This document shows positions 35,538 through 44,639 of a stretch of 64,000 nucleotides of DNA, in pieces (the stretch's first letter is position 1; each line of letters opens with the position of its first letter). The stretch is from Paenibacillus sp. SC116 (lineage in GTDB: Bacteria > Bacillota > Bacilli > Paenibacillales > Paenibacillaceae): the NCBI RefSeq assembly GCF_024733555.1, contig NZ_JANIOF010000001.1, forward strand, positions 1,512,856-1,576,855. Reading direction: 5' to 3'. The translations under genes were made by a program, and so were the position numbers. The notes beneath the pieces are model-generated. The model ran no database searches and had not been told where the DNA came from. It worked only from the letters and a program-made list of their open reading frames with translations.

Positions 35538-37481
35538 TTACGAACGTTTTGCCGCTTCAATCTGCTCAGCCAGCTCACTAAGCTCTGTCCAGCGTTCCAG
35601 CAGGTCACTTAGTTTCTGCTCAGCCTCCTGCTGCTGCTTCGTCAGTTCTTGCAAACGTACGGAATCACTAAATGCTGCTTCCATGTCTGCGTTATTACGC
35701 TCCATTTGTGCCTCTACATCGGCGATCCAGCCTTCAATTTGATTGAATTCCTGCTCTTCCTTATACGACATTTTCAGCTTTGGCTTACGTTCTGACTTCG
35801 CCGCCGCTGCTTCTGTCGATGTATGAGCTTGATTCCCTTGCTTATCGCTGGATGCAGACTTCTGCTCGTTAAGCGAGGACAAACCTTGAGCTGCTCTCCA
35901 CTCCACGTATTCCGTATAGTTACCAACATGATTGCGAATTTCCCCATTTTCAAACGACCATATCCGATCCACGACTCGATCAAGGAAGTAGCGATCATGG
36001 GATACGGTAATCACAACACCAGGGAATTCATCCAAATAATTCTCCAACACCGCTAACGTTTCTACATCCAAGTCATTCGTAGGCTCATCTAGCAAGAGCA
36101 CATTGGGCGCTGTCATTAACAATTTCAGCAATTGCAAGCGACGTTTCTCACCACCAGAAAGCTTGCCAACGATCGTCCACTGCATCGATGGATTAAATAA
36201 GAACCGTTCCAGCATCTGTGCAGCACTAATCGTGTGGCCTTCGGCCGTCTTTACAGTCTCAGCAGCTTCTCGAATATATTCGATAACGCGCATCGATTCA
36301 TCCATTTCATCATGCTCTTGCGTGAAGTATCCGATGCGTACCGTTGGTCCAAGTACAATGTTCCCTTTTTCCGGCTGCCTCGTTCCCGCAATAATTTGCA
36401 ACAATGTCGATTTACCGCTGCCGTTCACACCAACGATACCAATGCGATCATGCGGAACCGCGATATAATCCAAGCCACGGAACAATTTACGTGTTCCAGC
36501 ATCGGCCCCGATAGACTCCAGCTCCATAATCTTTTTCCCAAGACGAGCACTTGCCGCAGATACTTCAACAGAGCCCTGCTTCTGTGTCGGTCCTTGAGAT
36601 TGCAAATCCTCAAAACGGTCAATCCGAGCCTTCTGTTTCGTTGTACGCGCCTTTGCCCCACGGCGGATCCATGCTAACTCTTGGCGTAAAATATTTTGAC
36701 GCGTTGATTCTGCAGAAGCTTCACGCGCTTCACGGTCAGCCTTCAATTCAAGGAAATGCGTATAGTTCGCCTCGTAAAAATGAGCACGCCCAGAATCAAG
36801 CTCGATCATTCGATTCGCAACACGGTCAAGGAAATAGCGATCATGGGTAATCATAATTAGCGCACCCGTGCGCTTCTGTAAATAGGACTCAAGCCACGCC
36901 ACCGTATCATTATCAATATGGTTGGTAGGCTCGTCGAGCAGCAATAAATCTGATGGATGGATCAATCCTGCAGCGAGTGCAACCCGCTTGCGCTGACCAC
37001 CAGACAACTCACTGACACGAGCATCATAACGAGTAATGCCCAGCTTAGACAAAATGGTCTTCGCTTCACTTTCAATCTGCCAGGCCTGTAGTCGATCCAT
37101 ATCATCACTAGCTTGAACGAGCTGCATTTGGAGCTTCTCATCTTCTGGTTGAACACGAAGACGCTCTAAAATATCTGTATATCGACGGACCGCCTTCATT
37201 TCAGGCGCATCCCCACTCATTATCGTTTCTAATACCGTGGCATGCGGTTCAAATTCAGGTTCCTGTGCCACATACTGCACACGAATCGCATTCCCTTTCA
37301 TGATACGTCCAGTTTCAATCGGGTCAATCCCTGCCAACGTACGCATAAATGTTGATTTACCGGTTCCGTTCACACCGATTATTCCAAATCTATCTCCTGT
37401 CGCTATACCGAAAGATACATCTTTAAATAGTGTCTTCTCTCCGTAGCTTTTACCAAGCTGTTCTACGGTAATTACATGCAT
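35538..37481 (-). CDS. ABC-F family ATPase (Uup/YfmR-like translation factor)
   Basis: 647 aa, two ABC domains without membrane segments. Walker A boxes are GVNGTGKST and GVNGSGKST; signature motifs LSGGQRKRVALA and LSGGEKRRLQLL; the linker (ARTTKQKARIDRFEDL) is the P-site interaction region; a C-terminal coiled coil (about 580-645) rich in E, Q and L fits Uup/YfmR. Such proteins rescue or tune stalled ribosomes. ATG 37481 is set by GGAGGAAGT; the ORF is open farther upstream. A hairpin with ribosome-independent T tail precedes it (37519-37537). Confidence 0.93.
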   Translation of the reverse strand: MHVITVEQLGKSYGEKTLFKDVSFGIATGDRFGIIGVNGTGKSTFMRTLAGIDPIETGRIMKGNAIRVQYVAQEPEFEPHATVLETIMSGDAPEMKAVRRYTDILERLRVQPEDEKLQMQLVQASDDMDRLQAWQIESEAKTILSKLGITRYDARVSELSGGQRKRVALAAGLIHPSDLLLLDEPTNHIDNDTVAWLESYLQKRTGALIMITHDRYFLDRVANRMIELDSGRAHFYEANYTHFLELKADREAREASAESTRQNILRQELAWIRRGAKARTTKQKARIDRFEDLQSQGPTQKQGSVEVSAASARLGKKIMELESIGADAGTRKLFRGLDYIAVPHDRIGIVGVNGSGKSTLLQIIAGTRQPEKGNIVLGPTVRIGYFTQEHDEMDESMRVIEYIREAAETVKTAEGHTISAAQMLERFLFNPSMQWTIVGKLSGGEKRRLQLLKLLMTAPNVLLLDEPTNDLDVETLAVLENYLDEFPGVVITVSHDRYFLDRVVDRIWSFENGEIRNHVGNYTEYVEWRAAQGLSSLNEQKSASSDKQGNQAHTSTEAAAAKSERKPKLKMSYKEEQEFNQIEGWIADVEAQMERNNADMEAAFSDSVRLQELTKQQQEAEQKLSDLLERWTELSELAEQIEAAKRS

Positions 37482-37518
37482 ACTTCTTCCTCCGAACTTT
37501 GTGAATATCAATAAACAA

Positions 37519-37537
37519 GGAGAACCTATGGTTCTCC
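37519..37537 (-). terminator. Terminator-like hairpin after tetR / ahead of the ABC-F gene
   Basis: GGAGAACC (37519-37526) and GGTTCTCC (37530-37537) with a 3-base loop; on the minus strand followed by TTGTTTATTG. It may end tetR transcription or act in the ABC-F leader. Confidence 0.6.
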
Positions 37538-37626
37538 CTAGCATCTATATCTATACTGCTATGATCCTTATGCAGGCCACATAGAGCTATGCAAGCTGTT
37601 TCTCGCTCATTCTGCCTCTAGGTCAA

Positions 37627-38199
37627 CTACTTCTGATGCATACAACCATTCATAAACAAATCGGTAGCAAAAACTACTCGTTGACAAACATCTTCCTCTT
37701 GAAAGGACGGATCGAACAAAATATCCATCTTCATCATATCCAATATGCCTATAAATGACTTGGCAAGCAGCTTAGGCTCTTTAAAGCCATCTATTTCAAG
37801 CATATCCGCCAGAATTCGTATATATTGAACCATAAAAGACTGAATTTCCTGGAGCATTTCAGGATCATTGTTAGGCATCATGAAAAATAGCTTCGTATAG
37901 TCCCGGCGATTATAGAAATAACGCAAATGATGACTAGCTACTTCGGATAATCGCTCTTTCAAAGACTCACTCTGCTGCAAACCGTTCGTAAGCTGCTCTA
38001 GAAATTGCTCAAAGTCGCGCTTCGTCATAGCCGTAAACAATTGCTCCTTGCTGCTAAAATACAAGTACAATGTTCCTTTCGCAATTCCTGCCCGCTCAGC
38101 AATCTCAGACATTTTCGTTTCGTAGAAGCCGTTGGCACCGAAGAGTTCGTAAGCTGCATCCAAAATCAAATTCCACTTGTCTCCCTGTACTTGACTCAT
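37627..38199 (-). CDS. TetR/AcrR-family transcriptional regulator
   Basis: 190 aa. The HTH is AYELFGANGFYETKMSEIAERAGIAKGTLYLYFSSKEQLF (residues about 15-55); the ligand domain is helical. GGAGGTGGGCCG lies upstream of the ATG. It is divergent neither to a transporter nor an enzyme, so its target is unknown; the downstream ABC-F gene in the same direction is a candidate. Confidence 0.9.
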   Translation of the reverse strand: MSQVQGDKWNLILDAAYELFGANGFYETKMSEIAERAGIAKGTLYLYFSSKEQLFTAMTKRDFEQFLEQLTNGLQQSESLKERLSEVASHHLRYFYNRRDYTKLFFMMPNNDPEMLQEIQSFMVQYIRILADMLEIDGFKEPKLLAKSFIGILDMMKMDILFDPSFQEEDVCQRVVFATDLFMNGCMHQK

Positions 38200-38294
38200 C
38201 GGCCCACCTCCTTCTGCTAAACGTAACTATGCATCTTGTTGATATGTCTCATCATCATATATCGAATATAACATGGGACATGAAAGATGTCGAT

Positions 38295-39125
38295 TCAGAG
38301 CAAGAGTAAACTACCGATTAACCATGCCAAAAGACCACCAACGATGGAACTCAGGCTATTGACCAAATCATTTGTCATCCAACGGAAACCCCTCACGAGT
38401 GTAGTTGCTTGATCGCAATGCTGCAATCTTTCTGTAGCAGCACCACACTTCTCGCATCGGTAGGAAGCCTGCCAGGTGGCACCGAGCAAAGAGTCCGTAA
38501 ACGCCCCTGCTACACCGCCAATGGCTCCACTGATACCGACTGCAAGCAGCAGATACCAACTATATGGGTATGGAAACGCGAGATCTTGGGCGATGTACAA
38601 GCAGACAACAGCCGCACCACCAATGATGATCGCTCCACCTACTGCGGCCCAAGTACCGAGCACCGATACAGCTCCTGATGTACCTGCTGGCACAGGACGC
38701 CACGTGATGACCGAGCGCGGCTGCGAGCGACTTAAGCTGCCAATTTCCGTTGCCCATGTATCCGCATTAACAGTAGCCATAACCCCAACAAATAAAAATA
38801 CCCAAGCGGGGTGAGGGAACAATGCGTTCGCCACGCATAACAGCATGCCGATTCCGCCGTTAGCCCACACTTGGTGCGCATCTCGCTGACCCGTTTTTTC
38901 ATAAATCGTATCAAAGCGGCTTTTCGCACGCTTTTTCCATTTTGACCAACCCGTTGACGTTATAAAAAAGGTAAGCAGCAGCCCGAACCATAGCAAACTA
39001 CCACTTCCAAAGTACACCGTTCCCATCACGAAGGCTGCTAATGCGCCTGAACGAGTAAGTGATCGCTTTTTATAAGCTGCGCCCGCCATAAAAAGACTTC
39101 CAACAAATCCGATTATCCAGTCCAT
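38295..39125 (-). CDS. DUF92 (TMEM19-type) integral membrane protein
   Basis: 276 aa with six to seven membrane segments and a cytosolic CxxC pair (CEKCGAATERLQHC). The pattern GSLSRSQPRSVITWRPVPAGTSGAVSVLG is the diagnostic DUF92 motif, shared with plant VTE6, a phytyl-phosphate kinase; a polyprenyl-phosphate kinase role is possible by homology but unproven. GAAAGGAAACAA precedes the ATG. Confidence 0.88.
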   Translation of the reverse strand: MDWIIGFVGSLFMAGAAYKKRSLTRSGALAAFVMGTVYFGSGSLLWFGLLLTFFITSTGWSKWKKRAKSRFDTIYEKTGQRDAHQVWANGGIGMLLCVANALFPHPAWVFLFVGVMATVNADTWATEIGSLSRSQPRSVITWRPVPAGTSGAVSVLGTWAAVGGAIIIGGAAVVCLYIAQDLAFPYPYSWYLLLAVGISGAIGGVAGAFTDSLLGATWQASYRCEKCGAATERLQHCDQATTLVRGFRWMTNDLVNSLSSIVGGLLAWLIGSLLLL

Positions 39126-39136
39126 TTTGTTTCCTT

Positions 39137-39237
39137 TCTGGTATCCTTACTATCTTACTTACTATCTTACTTGCTAGCTTAATTGCTAGCTTAATTGCTA
39201 TTTTAGTTACTACCGATACTATTACTATTATTACTAT
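39137..39237. repeat. Short tandem repeats downstream of the FAH gene
   Basis: A run of TTACTATC and then two TTGCTAGCTTAA copies and (ATTACT)n between the DUF92 start and the FAH stop. It is low-complexity sequence; the FAH stop codon at 39234-39236 lies at its edge. Confidence 0.6.
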
Positions 39238-39905
39238 TGCTTAGCCTCTATAACGCAGGAACCAATCGCCTCGCCATTCCATTGCAGTTCAAGCACATCT
39301 CCAGCTTGCACCGCTCCAACGCCTGCCGGCGTTCCCGTGAAAATAACATCACCTTTACTTAAGCCATAGTTAGACGCCACATATTGAATGAGCTGTTGCA
39401 AATCGAAAATCATATCAGCTGCTGTTCCCTGCTGCACGACCTCACCATTACAAAGCAGTGCGAATGGCGTACAGATAACTTGCTGAACTCCTTCGAAAGG
39501 AATCGTATTCGTAATCGGTCCAGAATTATGAACACCTTTAGCAGGCAGCCATGGATGGCCTTTCGCCTTCAGCGTCTCCTGTACATCACGCAGTGTGAAG
39601 TCCAGCCCTAATGCAACGGCTTCAATCGCCTCGTCAACCGTCGTATCTGGTGTAACCTCTCTGCCAATGTAGAGCACAATCTCAATCTCATGATGAACCG
39701 CCCCTTGATGCAGCGGTAATTCGAGCGGCGTACGATCAGCAATTGGAACGACCGAATGGGACGGCTTCATAAACACCATTGGCTTCGTAGGAACATCATT
39801 GCCGAGTTCAAGCGCGTGCAGCTTGTAATTGCGGCCGATGCAGTAAACGTTGCGAATATTTGCGGCAAAAGGATGCTCATGATTGCTAGTTAGTTGATGT
39901 GTCAT
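39234..39905 (-). CDS. Fumarylacetoacetate hydrolase (FAH) family protein
   Basis: 223 aa. YCIGRNYKLHALELG and the metal motif HHEIEIVLYIG (His, Glu) followed by GLDFTLRDVQ and TGTPAGVGAVQAGD mark the FAH superfamily: hydrolases/decarboxylases or oxaloacetate decarboxylase-like enzymes. The ATG at 39905 is placed by AGGAGAGGTTTCTA; the longer open frame to 40040 has no support. Confidence 0.9.
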   Translation of the reverse strand: MTHQLTSNHEHPFAANIRNVYCIGRNYKLHALELGNDVPTKPMVFMKPSHSVVPIADRTPLELPLHQGAVHHEIEIVLYIGREVTPDTTVDEAIEAVALGLDFTLRDVQETLKAKGHPWLPAKGVHNSGPITNTIPFEGVQQVICTPFALLCNGEVVQQGTAADMIFDLQQLIQYVASNYGLSKGDVIFTGTPAGVGAVQAGDVLELQWNGEAIGSCVIEAKQ

Positions 39906-40113
39906 TAGAAACCTCTCCTTATTTGTTGATGAATGCTGAGTACGCTGAGTACTAAAATTATAGGGGCTATCAAGATTCAAAGAGATATGTACAAGAACAT
40001 GAACTATATTTATTGTATTCGAATTCGGCCATTCTTTCATCTATATCATATGAACAAATGCTAGTGCGTGCTGTAATATGGTAACTCACATGAATTCAAA
40101 TGAAACGAAAGAA

Positions 40114-40143
40114 CCAGTCGCCGATTGTAGTATCGACGACTGG
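40114..40143 (-). terminator. Terminator of the fad operon
   Basis: On the minus strand CCAGTCG and CGACTGG (40143-40137 and 40120-40114) form a stem with TTCTTTCGTTT after it, 36 bases past the thioesterase stop. Confidence 0.65.
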
Positions 40144-40178
40144 CCGTTTAGAACATGGCATATATAGTATCAATTCTG

Positions 40179-40622
40179 TTAAGGCATAACTGCAACGGGA
40201 CTTACAACACGGAATGTTCCTGTACCAATCGTACCTAAGACACCACTACTGCTTTCCACCTTGCCTGTACAAGTCAGTGAACGACCTGACTGATGAATGA
40301 CTTCTGCCGTCACAACGAGCTCTTCTGCCTTCATGGGAGCAACAAAATTAACATTTAAATTGGATGTAACTGTATTTTCATGCGGACGAAGCAGCATAGT
40401 AGCCAGCCCCATCGCGTTATCGAGTAGCGAAGCAAGTACACCCCCATGGACGATGCCGATCACATTCAAATGGTGTGGCTGCACTTTAAGTTTGAGCACA
40501 ACCTTAGCCGTAGAAGCTTCGATCACTTCACAGCCAATAAAATCCCAGAATGTACCGCGCGCACGCTCCGTTAACGTATTCAGCCATTTCTCTTGTCCTT
40601 CCGTAACCGGCTTTAAGCTCAT
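40179..40622 (-). CDS. PaaI-type hot-dog acyl-CoA thioesterase
   Basis: 147 aa. The hot-dog helix HGGVLASLLDNAMGLATM is the family signature with the catalytic Asp; the remaining fold is beta-rich with VTSNLNVNFVAPMK. In this position at the end of the fad run it may release free CoA when acyl-CoA accumulates. It follows the acyl-CoA ligase gene by 78 bases and has AGGAGGAATTGTCCG before ATG. Confidence 0.88.
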   Translation of the reverse strand: MSLKPVTEGQEKWLNTLTERARGTFWDFIGCEVIEASTAKVVLKLKVQPHHLNVIGIVHGGVLASLLDNAMGLATMLLRPHENTVTSNLNVNFVAPMKAEELVVTAEVIHQSGRSLTCTGKVESSSGVLGTIGTGTFRVVSPVAVMP

Positions 40623-40700
40623 CGGACAATTCCTCCTGATTTTTACTACACACAGACTGTATTGCGGTTGTCATGCTTTTTTTACTTTTATTACTCTTGC

Positions 40701-42380
40701 CTATTTCATCAACGCACTCGTCTCTTCTTCCAAGAGAGCACGTTTCAGTACTTTACCAGCAATCGTCTTCGGCAGTTCAGCCCTAAATTCATAGTAGCGC
40801 GGCACCTTATAGCTGGCCAGACGAGCTCGGCACCATACATTCAACTCTTCTTCCGTTACATGCTTGCCAGCACGAAGGACAATGAATGCCTTGACGGTCT
40901 CACCTCGATACTCATCTGGAATACCGACAACACTGGCGTCTTGGATGTGAGGGTGCTCGAACAGCACCTCTTCAATTTCACGCGGATAAATGTTGAATCC
41001 GCCTGCAATTACAAGGTCTTTTTTTCGATCTACAATCGAAAAAAATCCTTCCTCATCCATACGTGCCATATCGCCTGTATACAACCAGCCATCGCGCAAT
41101 ACTCTGCTCGTTTCTTCAGGACGCTTCCAATATCCTTTCATCACCTGAGGTCCCTTGACGATTAACTCACCAATTTCGCCAACGGGCATAGCCTCTCCTG
41201 TATCAGGGTCTACAACCTTGGCATACGTATCCGGAAATGGAATACCTATCGTTCCATTTTTCCGCTTCCCCCACAGCAGATTAGCGTGCGTTACTGGGGA
41301 GCTTTCCGATAACCCGTACCCTTCAATAAGCTTGCAGCCACTTATTTGCTCAAACTTCGTCTGTACTTCAAGCGGCAGCGATGAGGCTCCACTAATGCAC
41401 ATTTCAATAGAGGAGAGATCATAATCAGCAATATTAGGGTGATTGATGAGTGCGATATACATCGTCGGTGCCCCTGGAAACATCGTAGGTTTGAGACGCT
41501 GGATCGATTCCAATATGTCTTTGGCATCGAATTTGGGGATAAGAATGTTCATCCCTGCTGTTACGATCGACAAGTTCATAAGAACGGTCATACCAAACAC
41601 ATGGAAGAATGGAAGCGCTCCCAAATAGATAGGCTCGCCCCGCTTTGCCTTATAGAACCAGCGGGAAACTTGTAACGTGTTGGCAATAAGATTGTTATGC
41701 GTCAGCATGACACCCTTGGCGACACCCGTCGTGCCGCCTGTATATTGCAGTAATGCAAGCTCATTCTCTGCATCAACATCAACACACACTGCCTCCTGCG
41801 AAGCAAGCTGCATCAAAGAATGGAAGGAGTGGACGCCCTTGCCGTAAGGGACGTCCAGATTCGCTCCACTGCGCCTTGCCTTAAATGGATACAGAAAATT
41901 TTTAGGAAACGGCAAAAATTCTTTAATGGAAGTTACAATTATATGCTCCAGCCCCGTTTGCTGCTTTACAGCATGTACACGAGGGAACAGCAGGTCTAAC
42001 GTAACCATAATATTGGCTTCAGCATCATTGAGCTGATGTTCAATTTCCCGCTCCTTGTAAAGCGGATTGGTAAGCACAGCAACGGCGCCAATCATCAATG
42101 TTCCGTAGTAGGCAATGACCGTCTGTGGACAGTTCGGCAGCATAATGGCTACGCGGTCGCCGCGCTTCACGCCAAGGCCGGTCAACACATTTGCAAAGCG
42201 GTACGCAGCGTCTAGCAGTTGTTCATAGTTTATCTTTTTCCCCATAAAATACAGGGCCGTGCGATCCGGAAAATCTCGTGCCGCATGAATGAGAAACCGT
42301 GCCAAATTGTGTTTAGGATATTCGTAGGTCGAGGCGATCTCACTAGGATAATGACAGAGCCATGGCTTATCCACTGGCAT
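40701..42380 (-). CDS. lcfA: Long-chain fatty-acid-CoA ligase
   Basis: 559 aa adenylate-forming enzyme. The P-loop is QYTGGTTGVAKGVMLTH; GYGLSESSPVTHA, YTGDMARMDEEGF and the A8-like DRKKDLVIAGGFNIYPREIEE follow, and the C-terminal lysine lies in KTIAGKVLKR. It activates fatty acids for beta-oxidation. It is 90 bases downstream of fadE. The gene name is by analogy with B. subtilis; the acyl-chain length is inferred. Confidence 0.93.
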   Translation of the reverse strand: MPVDKPWLCHYPSEIASTYEYPKHNLARFLIHAARDFPDRTALYFMGKKINYEQLLDAAYRFANVLTGLGVKRGDRVAIMLPNCPQTVIAYYGTLMIGAVAVLTNPLYKEREIEHQLNDAEANIMVTLDLLFPRVHAVKQQTGLEHIIVTSIKEFLPFPKNFLYPFKARRSGANLDVPYGKGVHSFHSLMQLASQEAVCVDVDAENELALLQYTGGTTGVAKGVMLTHNNLIANTLQVSRWFYKAKRGEPIYLGALPFFHVFGMTVLMNLSIVTAGMNILIPKFDAKDILESIQRLKPTMFPGAPTMYIALINHPNIADYDLSSIEMCISGASSLPLEVQTKFEQISGCKLIEGYGLSESSPVTHANLLWGKRKNGTIGIPFPDTYAKVVDPDTGEAMPVGEIGELIVKGPQVMKGYWKRPEETSRVLRDGWLYTGDMARMDEEGFFSIVDRKKDLVIAGGFNIYPREIEEVLFEHPHIQDASVVGIPDEYRGETVKAFIVLRAGKHVTEEELNVWCRARLASYKVPRYYEFRAELPKTIAGKVLKRALLEEETSALMK

Positions 42381-42470
42381 ACAAGCTCATCCCTTTCCCC
42401 AGGTCCACGCCGTCTATTTACGGCGTTGTTGGTTAGCGTGTGTCAGCCATACTTTCGACAATAACAACCG

Positions 42471-44255
42471 TTAGACGATGTACTTTTCTGCACCAATAAC
42501 ACGAGCCGCAATGCCGCGTTTCACAGCTACAGCATCAATAGGCGTGTTGCGTGTCAGCTTTTTCAAGATCGACAACTGAGTCCGCAGTACATCACCACTT
42601 TCCATCGTCGCTAGGGCCTCTTTAGCAAAACGACCAACGTCATCAAATGCTTCATGCACATAAACTTTCGTCATTTCGATTGCATTTGCAGCCTTGCCTT
42701 CTCCTGCTTTGGAAATTATTTTACGTGTACGCAGTAGGGCACTTTCCATTGCATAAATGAGAATCATGACATCCGCCAAGTTGCTCAGCACCTCCTGCTG
42801 CTTTTCAAGTTCCATAGCGTACTTTTGTACTGCCAATCCGCCGATCATGAGGAATACTTTTTTCGCCATGGATAATAAATGAGTTTCATGCTCCAACGTG
42901 CCCTCGAACGTTTGCCCAGGTACAAGCTGCATAAGTTCAGCTTGCAAGCCTTGTGCTTTTTGCATGAGAGGCAGTTCGCCTTTCATCGCTTTTTTGACCA
43001 GTGTGCCTGGGATAAGCAGGCGGTTAATTTCGTTTGTGCCTTCAAAAATACGGTTAATCCGCGAATCACGATAAATACGCTCGATTTTATATTCCTGCGT
43101 AAAGCCATAGCCGCCATGAATTTGTACGCCTTCGTCTGCCACGAAGTCCAGCACTTCGGATGCAAATACTTTGTTAATCGAGCATTCTAAGGCATACTCT
43201 GCAATGCTCTTCGCTAGTAACTGACCGGAATCAGGTCGATTTTGGTCAATATCTTTCATACTTGCATCGATTAAGCCGGAAGTGCGATATACCATACTTT
43301 CCGTCACGTACGTACGGATGTTCATCTCTGCAAGCTTCTTGCCGATTAGCGGGAATGCGGATATTGGCTTGCCAAACTGTGTACGTATATTCGCATATTT
43401 AGAGCTGAGCTCAATCGCTTCTTTCGCTGCGCCAAGGCAGCCAGCACCTAATTTAAATCGACCAATGTTCAAAATATTGAACGCAATAACGTGGCCACGG
43501 CCAATTTCACCGAGCACATTTTCAACAGGGACCTTTACATCTTCAAAGAAGATTGGGCATGTAGATGATCCTTTAATCCCCATCTTTTTCTCTTCAGGCC
43601 CTACCGTAAAGCCTTCCATCTCGCGCTCGACAATGAAGGTCGTAAAATCTTTGCCATCTACCTTCGCATACACAATGAAAATATCTGCAAATCCAGCATT
43701 CGTAATAAATATTTTGGAACCGTTCAAAATGTAGTGCTGACCGTCTTCAGAAAGTTTCGCTGTCGTCTTCGCGCCCAATGCATCCGAACCAGATGTCGGC
43801 TCTGTTAAGCAATAAGCTGCAATCAGTTCACCTGCAGCCAATGCTGGCAAATACTTGCGCTTCTGCTCAGGTGTTCCGAAAAAAACAATCGGCAGCGTAC
43901 CAATTCCAACATGTGCACCGACAGATAGTGCGAACGAAGAAGCTTGGGCGAGCGTTTCGTTAATAAGTGTGGAGCTAACCTTGTCCAGACCAAGCCCGCC
44001 ATATTCCTCTGGAACGTCGGAGCCAAGCAAGCCAAGCTCTCCCGCTTTACGAATCAACTTAACCGTAAGCTCATAATTGAGCTTCTCGATTTCCTCGTCA
44101 TGAGGTACAACTTCTCCCTCTACGAAGTCACGCGTTGTCTCCATCATCATGCGCTGTTCTTCTACAAAGTCCTCGGGTATAACGACTGAGCTCGCCTCAA
44201 CATCATCAATAATGAAGCTTCCGCCTTTCACTTTCGTACCTTTCGTGTCCAACAT
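42471..44255 (-). CDS. fadE: Acyl-CoA dehydrogenase
   Basis: 594 aa, the length of B. subtilis FadE. The FAD/acyl-CoA region has YCLTEPTSGSDALGAKTTA, EYGGLGLDKVSST, GFTQEYKIERIYRDSRINRIFEGTNEINR (catalytic Glu region), with an extra C-terminal domain. It forms trans-2-enoyl-CoA and passes electrons to EtfAB. The ATG at 44255 follows AAAGGAGAGATTGGAT. A cre-like site sits 26 bases upstream. Confidence 0.94.
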   Translation of the reverse strand: MLDTKGTKVKGGSFIIDDVEASSVVIPEDFVEEQRMMMETTRDFVEGEVVPHDEEIEKLNYELTVKLIRKAGELGLLGSDVPEEYGGLGLDKVSSTLINETLAQASSFALSVGAHVGIGTLPIVFFGTPEQKRKYLPALAAGELIAAYCLTEPTSGSDALGAKTTAKLSEDGQHYILNGSKIFITNAGFADIFIVYAKVDGKDFTTFIVEREMEGFTVGPEEKKMGIKGSSTCPIFFEDVKVPVENVLGEIGRGHVIAFNILNIGRFKLGAGCLGAAKEAIELSSKYANIRTQFGKPISAFPLIGKKLAEMNIRTYVTESMVYRTSGLIDASMKDIDQNRPDSGQLLAKSIAEYALECSINKVFASEVLDFVADEGVQIHGGYGFTQEYKIERIYRDSRINRIFEGTNEINRLLIPGTLVKKAMKGELPLMQKAQGLQAELMQLVPGQTFEGTLEHETHLLSMAKKVFLMIGGLAVQKYAMELEKQQEVLSNLADVMILIYAMESALLRTRKIISKAGEGKAANAIEMTKVYVHEAFDDVGRFAKEALATMESGDVLRTQLSILKKLTRNTPIDAVAVKRGIAARVIGAEKYIV

Positions 44256-44280
44256 ATCCAATCTCTCCTTTATCATATAA

Positions 44281-44294
44281 TGAATACGTTTACA
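44281..44294. promoter_or_regulatory. Possible catabolite-responsive element (cre) ahead of fadE
   Basis: TGAATACGTTTACA matches the consensus TGWAANCGNTNWCA at 13 of 14 positions and is nearly palindromic. It lies 26 bases before the fadE ATG, a place where CcpA would repress. Confidence 0.45.
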
Positions 44295-44416
44295 TCAAGA
44301 TAAATTTCTATTAAAAATTAATGGATATCATTAGTTGATTTCTTAGGTGCGATGAACCAGGGAGCAGCATCGTATTCACGTAATCTACCACTACAGTGCA
44401 TAAATAATGATGATAT

Positions 44417-44610
44417 GGACAAATGTGCAGCTATTTTTAGTAGAAAACGCCATTTTGGAATAAATACGGACAAATGTGCAGTTCATTTTCTCGATTAGGC
44501 ACTTAAAATGGGTAAGGAGACCAAAATAAATGTATTTTTGGCGTTAATCTGCGAAATAGCCAGACTTACAAATGAAATAACTGCACAATTGTCACTTATA
44601 TCGATTAGGA
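44417..44610. repeat. MITE-like element with direct and inverted copies of GACAAATGTGCAG
   Basis: Two direct copies of GGACAAATGTGCAG (44417, 44469) and an inverted one (CTGCACAATTGTC, 44581-44593) with shared CGATTAGG at the ends. No coding sense. Confidence 0.55.
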
Positions 44611-44639
44611 ACGTTATGAACTTTCCACTTACTCAGTGC

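Larger units (their letters stand above)
44256..44639. other. 384-bp gap between fadA and fadE with a miniature inverted-repeat structure
   Basis: No gene. GGACAAATGTGCAG occurs twice in direct orientation (44417-44430 and 44469-44482), and CTGCACAATTGTC near 44581-44593 is an inverted copy. Each right half ends in CGATTAGG. The structure resembles a MITE-like insertion. The fadE promoter must also lie here if fadE is transcribed independently. Confidence 0.6.
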
